A stretch of DNA of 64,000 nucleotides from Tritonibacter horizontis (lineage in GTDB: Bacteria; Pseudomonadota; Alphaproteobacteria; Rhodobacterales; Rhodobacteraceae), in assembly GCF_001518015.1 (NCBI RefSeq), contig NZ_LPUY01000012.1, positions 1 through 64,000 of the forward strand, written 5' to 3'. Made by a program: the position numbers and the translations under genes. Below, piece by piece: positions 43,081-51,390 of the stretch. Position 1 is the stretch's first letter. Each line of letters opens with the position of its first letter. Under the pieces are notes generated by a model that was given only the letters and a program-made list of their open reading frames with translations, did not search any database and was not told where the DNA came from.

Positions 43081-43108
43081 CTTATGATTCTTATATAAGA
43101 GTTATAAG
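43081..43108 (+). promoter_or_regulatory. Nested CTTAT/ATAAG palindrome, probable GntR operator
   Basis: A perfect 10-bp palindrome CTTATATAAG (43090-43099) is flanked by CTTAT at 43081-43085 and ATAAG at 43104-43108, both four bases away. The whole is symmetrical, with four half-sites 9-10 bases apart. It lies 24 bases before the dehydrogenase start at 43132 and 37 bases after the GntR stop. Binding by the adjacent GntR regulator is inferred. Confidence 0.7.
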
Positions 43109-43131
43109 AGCTAAGCGTAGGAGGTATGCGC

Positions 43132-44202
43132 GTGACACTTTCAGATGTGAGACGGCTTCCTGTTTCCGTCCTGCACCACTTCGCAAGCGCCGCGCTCGCG
43201 CATCATGGTCTGCCCGAAGAGGATGCCGCGACGGTTGCCGAAATGATGATCGAGGCCGACCTGCATGGCTCTGATGCGCATGGATTGTTTCGTCTGCCGC
43301 GCTATCTCGACCGGCTGAAGGCCGGAGGGTTCAACCGGACCCCGCAGATCCGGGTCGACCGCAGCAAGGGGGGCCTTGCGCGCATCGATGGGGACGGCGC
43401 GATGGGGCATCTTGTTGTGCACCGCTGCGTTGATGAGGCGATCGCCCGGGCCAGTGACCATGGGGTGTCCTGGGTCGGATGTCACAATTCCAACCATGCC
43501 GGCGCTGCCGGAGTCTGGGCCATGCGCCCCGTGCCCCAGGACATGATCGGCATTTACATGGCGGTCGGCAGCGCCAATCACATGGCGCCCTGGGGCGGGA
43601 CCGAGGCGTTGTTGTCCACCAACCCGATTGCCATTGGCGTTCCGGGCGGGCGCGACGGTCCGGTGTTGCTGGATATGGCCACGACCAACGCGGCCTACGG
43701 CAAGATCAAGATGGCCGCCGCGCTGGGACAGGACCTGCCCGAAGGCTGGATGATCGATGCCGATGGCGCGCCGTTGACCGATCCTGAGCGCGCCGGTGAG
43801 GGCACATTGCTGCCCATCGGCGGACCAAAGGGCTACGGGCTGGCGCTGATGATCGGGTTGCTTGCCGGCACGTTGAACGGCGCTGCATTGGGCCGGGATC
43901 TGGTGGATTTCAACGCCGACGACGAAACCCCGACGAATACCGGGCAATCGATCCTTGTGATCGACCTCAAAGCCCTCGGCGCGCCAGAGTTTTTCAAACG
44001 CCAGGTGGACCAGATCCGAAAGGAGCTGAGCACCTCCGCCAAACGTCCGGGATTTGATGCGATCCGGCTGCCTGGTGACCGCGCACTGGCCACGCGCAGC
44101 GACCGACGGGCCAACGGTATCCCTTGTTCAACGGTCTTGATCGAGGCCTTGAACCGTGTTGCGCAGGGTGCAGGCCTTGCCCCATTGGAGTTTCAACAAT
44201 GA
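43132..44202 (+). CDS. Malate/L-lactate dehydrogenase family (type 2) oxidoreductase
   Basis: A 356-residue NAD(P)-dependent dehydrogenase of the YlbC/ureidoglycolate/sulfolactate dehydrogenase family. This family has its own fold, unrelated to classical lactate dehydrogenase. The catalytic region is HGSDAHGLFR (His45 and His50), with NSNHAGAAGVWA and GGTEALLSTNPIAIGVPGG downstream. An ATG at 43126 touches the AGGAGGT ribosome binding site (43119-43125), so the GTG at 43132, six bases from it, is the probable start. It is coupled to a cupin (four-base overlap). Confidence 0.9.
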   Translation: MTLSDVRRLPVSVLHHFASAALAHHGLPEEDAATVAEMMIEADLHGSDAHGLFRLPRYLDRLKAGGFNRTPQIRVDRSKGGLARIDGDGAMGHLVVHRCVDEAIARASDHGVSWVGCHNSNHAGAAGVWAMRPVPQDMIGIYMAVGSANHMAPWGGTEALLSTNPIAIGVPGGRDGPVLLDMATTNAAYGKIKMAAALGQDLPEGWMIDADGAPLTDPERAGEGTLLPIGGPKGYGLALMIGLLAGTLNGAALGRDLVDFNADDETPTNTGQSILVIDLKALGAPEFFKRQVDQIRKELSTSAKRPGFDAIRLPGDRALATRSDRRANGIPCSTVLIEALNRVAQGAGLAPLEFQQ

Positions 44203-44624
44203 ATGAGCAAGCCAAAGCGCCGCGCATTTTCACAACCGCCGACATCCCCGCTCATGATCGGGGCAATGGTGTCTCCACGCGGCTGTTCTGTTCAAAAGGG
44301 CGCTGTGCAGCGGATGTCACCACTGGAACGACGTCGCTGCCGGTGGGGCGGTCGGTGCAATTGCACAGCCACAACTGCGATGAGCAGATCGTCATCCTTG
44401 CCGGGCAGGCCGAAGCCGAATTCAACGGCACGCGGCATCCCATCGGCCCGATGGAGGTCGCGTTCATCCCCAAGGATACGGTCCATTGTTTTCACAATGT
44501 TGGTGCAGATCCCGTGCTGATGTTGTTCATCTATGGTTCCGGGGCTGTAACCCGTACATTTGCGGCGACGGGCGAAACAGTGGCGCATTTGTCCGACAGC
44601 GATCTTGCCCAGCCCCGAACCTAG
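44199..44624 (+). CDS. Cupin domain protein
   Basis: A 141-residue single cupin. The first metal motif is LHSHNCDEQIVILAGQAEAE (His56, His58, Glu62), and the second is PKDTVHCFHNVG with the third His at 96 or 99. It probably binds a divalent metal and may isomerise or protect the product of the coupled dehydrogenase. The start overlaps the previous stop (ATGA). The reaction is unknown. Confidence 0.88.
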   Translation: MNEQAKAPRIFTTADIPAHDRGNGVSTRLFCSKGRCAADVTTGTTSLPVGRSVQLHSHNCDEQIVILAGQAEAEFNGTRHPIGPMEVAFIPKDTVHCFHNVGADPVLMLFIYGSGAVTRTFAATGETVAHLSDSDLAQPRT

Positions 44625-44631
44625 GCAGGCC

Positions 44632-44647
44632 GCCGTCACACGACGGC
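44632..44647. terminator. Small stem-loop between convergent cupin and TetR genes
   Basis: GCCGTC (44632-44637) pairs with GACGGC (44642-44647) around an ACAC loop in the 48-bp gap between convergent stops. With no T-run it is at best a weak terminator. Confidence 0.4.
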
Positions 44648-44672
44648 CACGGCTGGGTGAGCGGCCTTGCGG

Positions 44673-45389
44673 TCAATTTATCTGCGGCGGCATCCGTGCG
44701 GCGGAGTACAGCATATACATGTCGAGTGCCTCGGCAATGACACGGGGGCGGTTGGTCTGGTCAAGCTGACCAGCCGCCTGCTGTCGCAAACCGTAGTTCA
44801 GCAATCCGCCGTGCAAGAGCCAGGTGGCGTCCAGCTCCTCCGCCGTGACCGCGAACACTTCGCTGCGGCCAAGTTCGACGCGGCGTTCCCGGACCAGTGG
44901 CTTCAGGATTTGCTCCTGCACCACCTCCCGGTACCAGGCGTGCACATTGGCATCGCGCAACAAGGCAAAATACCAAAGACGCAGCCAGACAGGTTGAAAA
45001 ACGGTTTCGGTATAGGCCTCGTAGAACCGCTGAAACCGGTCGCGCACGGACTGGGTTCTGTCCAGCAGCATGCCATCCCATTGCATGTCCCAGGTTTCGA
45101 GAAATACCCGGCTGTAGACCGCTTCGATCAGGTTTTCTTTGTTGGGAAAGTAGCGGTACAGCAGCGGCTGCGTGATCCCGGCGCGACGCGCCACGTCGCG
45201 GGTGCTGCCGTCAAAACCGGTTTCCGAAAACAACTCGATCGCGGCTTGAACGATTTCTGCGCGTCGGGCTTGTGCAGACAATCGCTTGCGCACGGGTGTC
45301 GCGCCATCGCTGGGCTTGCTTTGTTTCTGTATCGGCACCTGAAATCCGTCGGTTTCGCAATTCTTGTCCCAACAGATAGCATTTCGCAC
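44673..45389 (-). CDS. TetR family transcriptional regulator
   Basis: A repressor of about 238 residues. The TetR helix-turn-helix is near residues 40-90 (ELFSETGFDGSTRDVARRAG, then ITQPLLYRYFPNKENLIEAV). The N-terminal extension before it is hydrophilic. The start is uncertain: GTG at 45389 or GTG at 45338, neither with a strong ribosome binding site. A TTATC-N4-GATAA palindrome lies 16-29 bases before the first option and recurs in the TRAP divergent promoter, so this protein probably represses itself and the TRAP system 3/luciferase-like operon. Confidence 0.88.
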   Translation of the reverse strand: MRNAICWDKNCETDGFQVPIQKQSKPSDGATPVRKRLSAQARRAEIVQAAIELFSETGFDGSTRDVARRAGITQPLLYRYFPNKENLIEAVYSRVFLETWDMQWDGMLLDRTQSVRDRFQRFYEAYTETVFQPVWLRLWYFALLRDANVHAWYREVVQEQILKPLVRERRVELGRSEVFAVTAEELDATWLLHGGLLNYGLRQQAAGQLDQTNRPRVIAEALDMYMLYSAARMPPQIN

Positions 45390-45404
45390 GATCAGTCCAT
45401 CAAC

Positions 45405-45418
45405 TTATCGTATGATAA
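45405..45418. promoter_or_regulatory. TTATC-GTAT-GATAA palindrome upstream of tetR
   Basis: TTATC (45405-45409) and GATAA (45414-45418) flank GTAT. The same TTATC-N4-GATAA layout occurs at 47565-47580 between the divergent dctP and dctQ genes. It lies in the 65-bp gap between the short luciferase-like gene and tetR, so autoregulation by the TetR protein is likely. Confidence 0.65.
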
Positions 45419-45454
45419 TTTATTCATCGGGCGCGAAACGGGTGCGCCGCGCCG

Positions 45455-46246
45455 TTACGCCCGCTCCAACCGGGGTGCGGGTTCGGGGGCACTGCCGAGG
45501 CTCTCGTGTACCATTTCGGCAAACAAGGCCATGGACCTGCGGGCCCGGGCCGCATCTGCCCAGGCGTGGTCCACCAACACCAGCGTGCCGAACGCGGCCG
45601 TCGCCTGCCTGATGCAATCCAACTGATGTGCGACGCTTGGCCCATCGCCGTAGAGGACGCAGGCGTCGATCAGCGTCTCGATGGTGGCATCGTCTGCGTC
45701 TGGAGCCAACAGCGAGGCATAATAGGCACGGCAGGGACTGTCGGGGGATTTGATCATGGCTTCGGCGCGGGCAGCATCGTCGTCGACCAGCACCGTGCGG
45801 GCAATGCGCCAATCGTCCGGGCAGGATTTGCGGGCGGCATAGGTCGAACCGGTTACATGCGCCGCCCAATGCCGGGACAACTGATCGGTACTGACCCAGC
45901 TAGTCGAGAACGGCAGGAGGCCCGACCGGGACTGTTCCAGCAGGGCATGTTCACAGGCCTGAGGTGCCGCCAGTCGGGTGCGGCCCGGTGCCAAACCGCG
46001 ATTGATCGCCTGATCCGTATAGGCCAATTGCGGTCCCGCCACTGAGTGCGACCCGGACAAGATTTGCAACATGGGGTGGGCTTCGGGGCCGGGGAGCGCG
46101 CGTACACGGGCAGCGGCGCCGGTGGTCGGAACATAGAATTCAGAGAAGCCAAGCGACCGTGCGAGCTGCGCGCGCCCCGCCTCGGGCGCTTTGGGAGCAT
46201 GTGCCCACGATCCGGATGGTGGAACAAACAGGTACCCAAGTTTCAT
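45455..46246 (-). CDS. Shortened luciferase-like (LLM) flavin monooxygenase homologue
   Basis: A 263-residue protein related to the LLM protein at 49795-50904 (369 residues). The start MKLGYLFVPPSG and the late segments matching DWRIARTVLVDDDAARAEAM, CRAYYASLL and LVDHAWADAARARRSMALFA correspond to DWRVAKNICVADDMETARAY, YVLYYSQLL and VYAGHDWTDYDLGRKSMILM. The middle of the barrel, including the segment equivalent to HPARIAAEVAMLDHMLEGRL, is missing. It has no frameshift and ends with a normal stop. GGGAGGAGG precedes the ATG. It may be a non-catalytic partner subunit or simply degenerate. Confidence 0.8.
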   Translation of the reverse strand: MKLGYLFVPPSGSWAHAPKAPEAGRAQLARSLGFSEFYVPTTGAAARVRALPGPEAHPMLQILSGSHSVAGPQLAYTDQAINRGLAPGRTRLAAPQACEHALLEQSRSGLLPFSTSWVSTDQLSRHWAAHVTGSTYAARKSCPDDWRIARTVLVDDDAARAEAMIKSPDSPCRAYYASLLAPDADDATIETLIDACVLYGDGPSVAHQLDCIRQATAAFGTLVLVDHAWADAARARRSMALFAEMVHESLGSAPEPAPRLERA

Positions 46247-46338
46247 TCTGGCCTCCTCCCAAAGGTGGAGGCCTTGGCAACGGCCTCCTCCCGACAACGC
46301 TAAGGGCAGGACGGGCAACAAATGAAATTACATCTACG

Positions 46339-46373
46339 CGCGGCATCTATCAGGAAATGTGATAGACGCCGCG
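46339..46373 (-). promoter_or_regulatory. Long stem-loop after dctP of TRAP system 3
   Basis: CGCGGCATCTATCA (46339-46352) pairs with TGATAGACGCCGCG (46360-46373) with one wobble pair, a 14-bp stem with a 7-base loop. It starts 11 bases past the dctP stop and ends 93 bases before the short luciferase-like start. There is no T-run. It probably stabilises the dctP message or reduces read-through. Confidence 0.7.
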
Positions 46374-46383
46374 GCAGGGTCGT

Positions 46384-47463
46384 TTAGTTCAGCACGTAGT
46401 CGACGGGCCAGTCATGGCCTGCATCACGGGCGGCATCGATGAAATCCTGCAATACCTTCGTTCCGGGCATGCCGCGTGCGTTCGCTTCCTCGGCGCTTTT
46501 GCGGGGCAATTCCGCCAGGCTCTGCGCCCATTCCGCGCGAACGCCTTCCGGAAGTTCGTTGATGATTGCACCGTTTTCCGCCAGGGCCGCCAGACCCGCA
46601 GCCTGACTGTCATCCATGGCTTTGCCGTTGCGATCTTCCCATGCGCGCCCGACCTCTTCGATGATCTGACGCAGGTCGTCGGGCAACGATTCCATTTTGG
46701 TTTTGTTCGCGGTCATGACCACAACCGGCATCGCGCCGTATCCGATCAATGTGTAATACGGTGCAGGCTCGTAGTATTTGAACCCGTTGTAGCCTGCGGG
46801 TGTCATCAGCCACCCATCATACACACCGGTTTTCATTGCCATGTAGCCTTCGGGCAGGCTCGATTGGACAGGCACCGCGCCGGCATATTCCAGCCAGGGC
46901 AGGTTCGGCCCGGCGCCGCCGATTTTCACACCTTTCAGGTCTGCGACTGTCTTCCATTCCTTGGTGGTGCCGAGATGATAGTTGTCCCAGGCACCAAGCC
47001 CGAGCAACACCTGGCCAAACTCATCTTCGAACACGTCGGAGAGCCATGGGTTCTTGTCATAGACGACCCGCACGGCCGCGATTGCATCGGACGAGGCCTG
47101 TGGGCCAAAGGGTTCGAAATACGGGAAGTTGTGCAGATAGAGGTTCGATGGCTCAAAGCAGACGCAGTAGCCGCCGAAATCCAGCAACCCGCTCTGCACC
47201 GCTTCCAATGTCTCGGACACCCCAGCGATACCGCCGCCGTAGGATTCGATAAAGGTCACCGTGTGATCGGTTTCTTCGGCGGCCCGGCGTTTCACCTCTG
47301 TCACGAAGAAATCAGACATCGTGGTCACATAGGGGGCTGGTCCCTTTGGGTGGCCGGATCCCATGCGAAAGGTAAAGCGATCCGCCTGGGCCGCTGATGC
47401 CACCAGGGTAGCCCCCAGAACGATGCCCCCTAACGTTGCCGAAAGGCCTGTGGTGCTGGTCAT
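46384..47463 (-). CDS. dctP: TRAP transporter periplasmic substrate-binding protein (system 3)
   Basis: A 359-residue binding protein with a signal peptide of about 27 residues (ending AAQA, before DRFTF). It shares the rarer DctP branch features with the protein at 19185-20249: RMGSGHPKGP, LLDFGGYCVCFEPSNLYLHN and KIGGAGPNLPWLEYAG. It is transcribed away from its dctQ and dctM genes, with a TTATC-N4-GATAA site in the 183-bp gap, and towards the short luciferase-like gene and tetR. Confidence 0.93.
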   Translation of the reverse strand: MTSTTGLSATLGGIVLGATLVASAAQADRFTFRMGSGHPKGPAPYVTTMSDFFVTEVKRRAAEETDHTVTFIESYGGGIAGVSETLEAVQSGLLDFGGYCVCFEPSNLYLHNFPYFEPFGPQASSDAIAAVRVVYDKNPWLSDVFEDEFGQVLLGLGAWDNYHLGTTKEWKTVADLKGVKIGGAGPNLPWLEYAGAVPVQSSLPEGYMAMKTGVYDGWLMTPAGYNGFKYYEPAPYYTLIGYGAMPVVVMTANKTKMESLPDDLRQIIEEVGRAWEDRNGKAMDDSQAAGLAALAENGAIINELPEGVRAEWAQSLAELPRKSAEEANARGMPGTKVLQDFIDAARDAGHDWPVDYVLN

Positions 47464-47564
47464 GTCAAATTCTCCTCCCCATCGTAAGACAATGCCGTTT
47501 TGTCGCTTCAGGCATGCAGAACCGCATCCGTGAAACGTATCCCTGACCTTGAGTGTTACATTAA

Positions 47565-47580
47565 TTTATCAATCGATAAA
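47565..47580. promoter_or_regulatory. TTTATC-AATC-GATAAA operator in the divergent TRAP promoter
   Basis: TTTATC (47565-47570) and GATAAA (47575-47580) are perfect inverted repeats around AATC. The site is 102 bases before dctP and 67 before dctQ. Its TTATC-N4-GATAA core matches the site by tetR at 45405-45418, so the TetR protein probably controls both directions here. Confidence 0.7.
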
Positions 47581-47646
47581 CAGAAATCTTGTACATGGGC
47601 CTGACTGAATTTACGCTGGTTCTACTGACGGCGCCGAGGAGGGGTG

Positions 47647-48171
47647 ATGAAAATTCAAGTAACACTAGCGCGGTGGGCGCATATTCTTTCGGCTGGATGG
47701 GTTTTCCTTCTGGCCGTGCTGATCATCGCAGATGTTCTGGGGAGGACGCTTTTCCTGCAACCAATCGCTGGCACGAAGGAGATCCTGCAAAACTCTGTCA
47801 TCGCGGTCACGTTTCTGCAGCTTCCTCTGGCCATCTATTCCGGCTCGATGCTGCGCACCACGCTGCTTTTGGATTTCCTCGGGCCGCGGGCTGCGCGGGC
47901 GCTGCGCGTGTTTGCCTGGATCCTGGGGGCCCTGCTGTTTGCAGCTATCGCCTATGCCTCGCTGCCTGCGGCCTTTTCCGCGGTCCGACTTGGCGAATAT
48001 GAGGGCGAAGGTGCGATGCGGATCTACACCTGGCCGGTTCGTTTCCTGCTGGTCGGCAGCAGTGGATTTGCTGCAATCGCGTATGTTTCGATGATGATCG
48101 ATGACCTGACGGGACCGAATACGCCGGACCCTGTCGCGAAACGCCCCCTCAACAGTTCGGATATGACATGA
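47647..48171 (+). CDS. dctQ: TRAP transporter small membrane subunit (system 3)
   Basis: A 174-residue DctQ subunit with four membrane helices. The signature is FLQPIAGTKEILQNSVIAVT, followed by SGSMLRTTLLLDFLG. A GTG at 47644 would add one residue; AGGAGG (47637-47642) lies four bases before the ATG. The nearest relative in the window is the system 2 subunit. Its stop overlaps the dctM start by four bases (ATGA). Confidence 0.91.
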   Translation: MKIQVTLARWAHILSAGWVFLLAVLIIADVLGRTLFLQPIAGTKEILQNSVIAVTFLQLPLAIYSGSMLRTTLLLDFLGPRAARALRVFAWILGALLFAAIAYASLPAAFSAVRLGEYEGEGAMRIYTWPVRFLLVGSSGFAAIAYVSMMIDDLTGPNTPDPVAKRPLNSSDMT

Positions 48172-49484
48172 CTTTGACTATTTTTGCCGTTCTGGGCCTG
48201 TTGATGCTGCTGATCTTCTTGGGCGTTCACCTCGCGGTGGCGCTCGGGGCGGTCAGTTTCCTGGGTGTTTTCTGGATGCTGGGCAGCTTTGATATCGGCC
48301 TTTCCATCCTCAGCACCACCGCCTACGAAGCGTTGCGCAAGGATGTGTTCATCATCATTCCGCTGTTCGTGCTCATGGGCGATTTTGTAAGCCGCTCAGG
48401 CTCTGCCAATGACCTATATGCCCTGTGCAACCGTGCCTTTCGTCGGGTGCCGGGATGTCTGGGGGTGGCCACGGTCGTCGGCAATGCGGTTTTCGCGGCC
48501 ATTACCGGGGTCTCCATCGCGGCGGCGGCCACGTTCTCGCGAATCGCCTATCCCGAAATGGTCGCGCTTGGCTATTCCAAGCGGTTTTCGCTTGGAACGG
48601 TCGCGGGCAGCGCCTGCCTGGGGATGTTGATCCCGCCGTCGATCCTGATGATCGTCTGGGCCGTCCTGACCGAGCAATCCATCGGCGCGCTGTTCATCGC
48701 CGGACTGGTGCCTGGGCTGCTGCTCGCCGTCGGGTTCTGTGGCTATTGCGTTGTCTATGCTATTCGAAACCCGGAGAGCGCGCCGTTGCAAGCCGCACCC
48801 ACCGCAGAAGAGACCGACCCGGCAGAGCTTCGTCGGCAGATGACCGGGGGGCTGGCAATTCTCGGGCTGATCGGCATCGTCATCGGTGGGATCTGGGGCG
48901 GCTTCCTGACCCCGACCGAGGCGGCTGGGTTTGGCACCATGGGGGCCTTTCTGCTCGGGCTGGCAAAGGGCATGACCCGCGCGGATGTCATGGATGCAAT
49001 CTACAATGCAGGTCGGACCACCGCCCCCATTATGATCCTGCTCATTGCGGCATCGATGTATTCGAGGTTCCTCGCCATGGGCGGCGCGACACAGGTCATT
49101 GCGGAGCTGCTGCTTTCGATCAGCGAAAACCCTGCCGTTATCATGGGGATCATTTTCTCTGTATGGCTCCTGCTGGGGATGTTTATCGATTCCACCTCGA
49201 TCATCCTGCTGACGGTTCCGATCTTTGCGCCGATCGCGACAACCTTGGGCATTGACCCTTTGTCCTTTGCGATCTTTGGCATTCTCGTGATCGAGGCGGG
49301 ACTGCTGACACCGCCCTTTGGAATACTTGTCTTTACCGTCAAGGCGGCGGTCCCGGACAGGGATGTCGCCCTCGGAGACATTTTTCTGGGGTCGATCCCG
49401 TTCTGGATCCTGATCCTTGCAGTGGCGGTTCTGGTGCTGGTGTTCCCCGGCCTCAGCACCTGGCTTCCGTATAATCTAATGTAG
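48168..49484 (+). CDS. dctM: TRAP transporter large membrane subunit (system 3)
   Basis: A 438-residue DctM channel with about twelve membrane segments. ITGVSIAAAATFSRIAYPEM and GMLIPPSILMIVWAVLTEQS are nearly identical to the system 2 protein. FLTPTEAAGFGTMGAFLLG and GLLTPPFGILVFT follow. The cytoplasmic loop near residues 205-225 is shorter than in system 2. The substrate is unknown. Confidence 0.95.
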   Translation: MTLTIFAVLGLLMLLIFLGVHLAVALGAVSFLGVFWMLGSFDIGLSILSTTAYEALRKDVFIIIPLFVLMGDFVSRSGSANDLYALCNRAFRRVPGCLGVATVVGNAVFAAITGVSIAAAATFSRIAYPEMVALGYSKRFSLGTVAGSACLGMLIPPSILMIVWAVLTEQSIGALFIAGLVPGLLLAVGFCGYCVVYAIRNPESAPLQAAPTAEETDPAELRRQMTGGLAILGLIGIVIGGIWGGFLTPTEAAGFGTMGAFLLGLAKGMTRADVMDAIYNAGRTTAPIMILLIAASMYSRFLAMGGATQVIAELLLSISENPAVIMGIIFSVWLLLGMFIDSTSIILLTVPIFAPIATTLGIDPLSFAIFGILVIEAGLLTPPFGILVFTVKAAVPDRDVALGDIFLGSIPFWILILAVAVLVLVFPGLSTWLPYNLM

Positions 49485-49710
49485 GGGTGAAACCTGCCCC
49501 GGCGCCGCCAGCCTCTGGTTGGGTGGGGCCGGGGGTCAGGCCGGCCAGCTTCAAACCCATCCACCCCCATTTATGTCGGCGGGCGGCTCCACAAGGCCCT
49601 CGCAACGCGGCAGAGGGCTTGGGGCCCTGTTGTATAGCTGACGCCACTGAGTGGCGTGATCAGGCCCAATGCGCCCCACGCATGCCCTCACATCAGAGGG
49701 CGGGGTCAAC

Positions 49711-49753
49711 ACAAGAAACGGGGCGCCAAATCCGCTGGCGCCCCGTTTCTTGT
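49711..49753. terminator. Strong bidirectional terminator before the LLM gene
   Basis: ACAAGAAACGGGGCGCCA (49711-49728) and TGGCGCCCCGTTTCTTGT (49736-49753) form a perfect 18-bp stem with a 7-base loop and flanking A/T-rich tips. It lies between dctM (ends 49484) and the minus-strand LLM gene (ends 49795) and can stop both. The rest of this 310-bp gap is GC-rich with no gene recognised. Confidence 0.85.
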
Positions 49754-49794
49754 TGGGAGGAGGGTCGGGGCACAAGCCCCGCAATGTCACAGGA

Positions 49795-50904
49795 TCAGGC
49801 GGCGGCGTTGACCGGTTCGGACTTGGTGGCCTCCGTCAGGATCGGCATCACCTTTTCGCCCATCAGGATCATGCTCTTGCGTCCCAGATCATAGTCGGTC
49901 CAGTCGTGGCCAGCATAGACAAGGTGTTTGAACGGACCGGTCTGTTCGCGCAGGGCGAGGACCTGATCGGCGACGGATTGCGGATCTCCGTGAATGACCA
50001 ACCGGTCAAGCACATAGTCCAGCGTAACGTCGTCATCCGCCATGTCCTGATCTTCCTTGAACAGGTTCAACCGGCCACCGGCGCGCAGTTTGGTCAGCAA
50101 CTGGCTGTAGTACAGCACATAGGGGCTGCCCGGATCGCGGGCATAGGCACGGGCGGTTTCCATGTCGTCAGCAACACAGATGTTCTTGGCCACGCGCCAA
50201 TCGGCATAGTCGGGGACGATCCCGCCTTTTTCACAGCCTTCGACAAATTTCGGCCAATGGGTCGCCACCCATTTGGGCAACAGGAAGTTCGCCGAAATTG
50301 GCTGCCACCCGCGCTCTGCCATCGCACTGACTCCTTTGGAAAAAGGCGCCACGGCAGTCCCGATAATCGGCGGGTGCGGATCCTGGTACGGCTTCATGAT
50401 GTCGCCCTGGCCGATCTCGCGCATCATGGTGCGTTCTGTCGAAACCTCCCAGAAGTCGCCCTTCAGGTTGTAAGGCGCTTCACCGGCCCAGATGTCGAGC
50501 ACCATGTTGATGGATTCGACAAACATGGCGTTGCGATCTTTGTCGATGCTGCCAAAGACTTCTGCATCAGACATCAACCCGCCCGGCGAGATGCCGAAAT
50601 TCAACCGGCCTTCCAGCATGTGGTCCAGCATCGCGACCTCGGCTGCAATGCGCGCAGGGTGGGAATTGGGCATGTTTACCGTGCCGGTCCCAAGGCGGAT
50701 GTTCTTGGTTTCATAGGCGAGGCTGGACAGGAACGCGACGCAAGAGGTGATGATTTCCGCTTGGTCGGTGGTGTGTTCGCCGCAGTAGGCCTCGGCATAT
50801 CCCAGTTTGTCAGCCAACAAGAAAGCCTCACGGTCCTCTGCCAGACTTTTGGCGTAGGGCTTGCCCACAGGATGGATTGGCATCGTGAAGAATGAGAGTT
50901 TCAT
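49795..50904 (-). CDS. Luciferase-like (LLM class) flavin-dependent monooxygenase
   Basis: A 369-residue bacterial-luciferase-family enzyme, which uses reduced flavin and oxygen to hydroxylate or cleave its substrate. Features are AEAYCGEHTTD (early barrel), LGTGTVNMPNSHPARIAAEV (flavin-site region) and GRLNFGISPGG, then PIIGTAVAPFSKG, and a C-terminal DRLVIHGDPQSVADQVLALR. The long in-frame extension starts at 50934, but AAGGAGGAG precedes the ATG at 50904. It lies convergent with TRAP system 3; a flavin reductase is encoded at 40819. Confidence 0.92.
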   Translation of the reverse strand: MKLSFFTMPIHPVGKPYAKSLAEDREAFLLADKLGYAEAYCGEHTTDQAEIITSCVAFLSSLAYETKNIRLGTGTVNMPNSHPARIAAEVAMLDHMLEGRLNFGISPGGLMSDAEVFGSIDKDRNAMFVESINMVLDIWAGEAPYNLKGDFWEVSTERTMMREIGQGDIMKPYQDPHPPIIGTAVAPFSKGVSAMAERGWQPISANFLLPKWVATHWPKFVEGCEKGGIVPDYADWRVAKNICVADDMETARAYARDPGSPYVLYYSQLLTKLRAGGRLNLFKEDQDMADDDVTLDYVLDRLVIHGDPQSVADQVLALREQTGPFKHLVYAGHDWTDYDLGRKSMILMGEKVMPILTEATKSEPVNAAA

Positions 50905-51390
50905 TGGGCTCCTCCTTGAGTGTCCTGCAATCATTGGAGGAGAGCGCCCAGAAGAAAAATTGAAAATTTCTGAAGTCTTCCATCTGCTTTTCGGATAGGA
51001 GCTGCGCGCCGGTGCTGTCGCGTTGAGGATCGCGCGATCCCTGTGCGCTCAGGGCCAGTTGGCAATCGGATCACAGGTGTCGAAACCTGCCGCGCCAATC
51101 GGATTGGACAGTTTGAAATCGGGACGTTGAGGGAACTCAGATCTTGATGTCATCATCAGCCCGTTCCGCGATGTATTTCTGATGCCAAGGGATTGAGGGC
51201 ACCACTGGGCCTGATTGCGGGAAACAAAAGTCACGCAATGGACCCCACCGATTTAATACCCGGTTCAGATATCTCGGACAATTTTAGATTCTATTAGGCT
51301 AATTCGACTAGACCGGATTCTGAATTGCTCTGACAGCCCTGCTCGGCAGTGAAATGAGCGCCATTTATTGTATGCGGTGAAGGATCACCA
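50905..51390. other. 486-bp gap before the sugar-modification cassette
   Basis: No convincing gene is present. A 61-codon minus-strand frame (51049-51234) has no recognisable family. The stretch 51250-51350 is AT-richer than its surroundings and probably carries the promoter for the methyltransferase gene at 51391. Confidence 0.4.

Noticed and set aside
51049-51234. A 61-codon minus-strand frame in the 486-bp gap
   Set aside because: No family, no clear ribosome binding site and no conserved neighbour; too little to call a gene.
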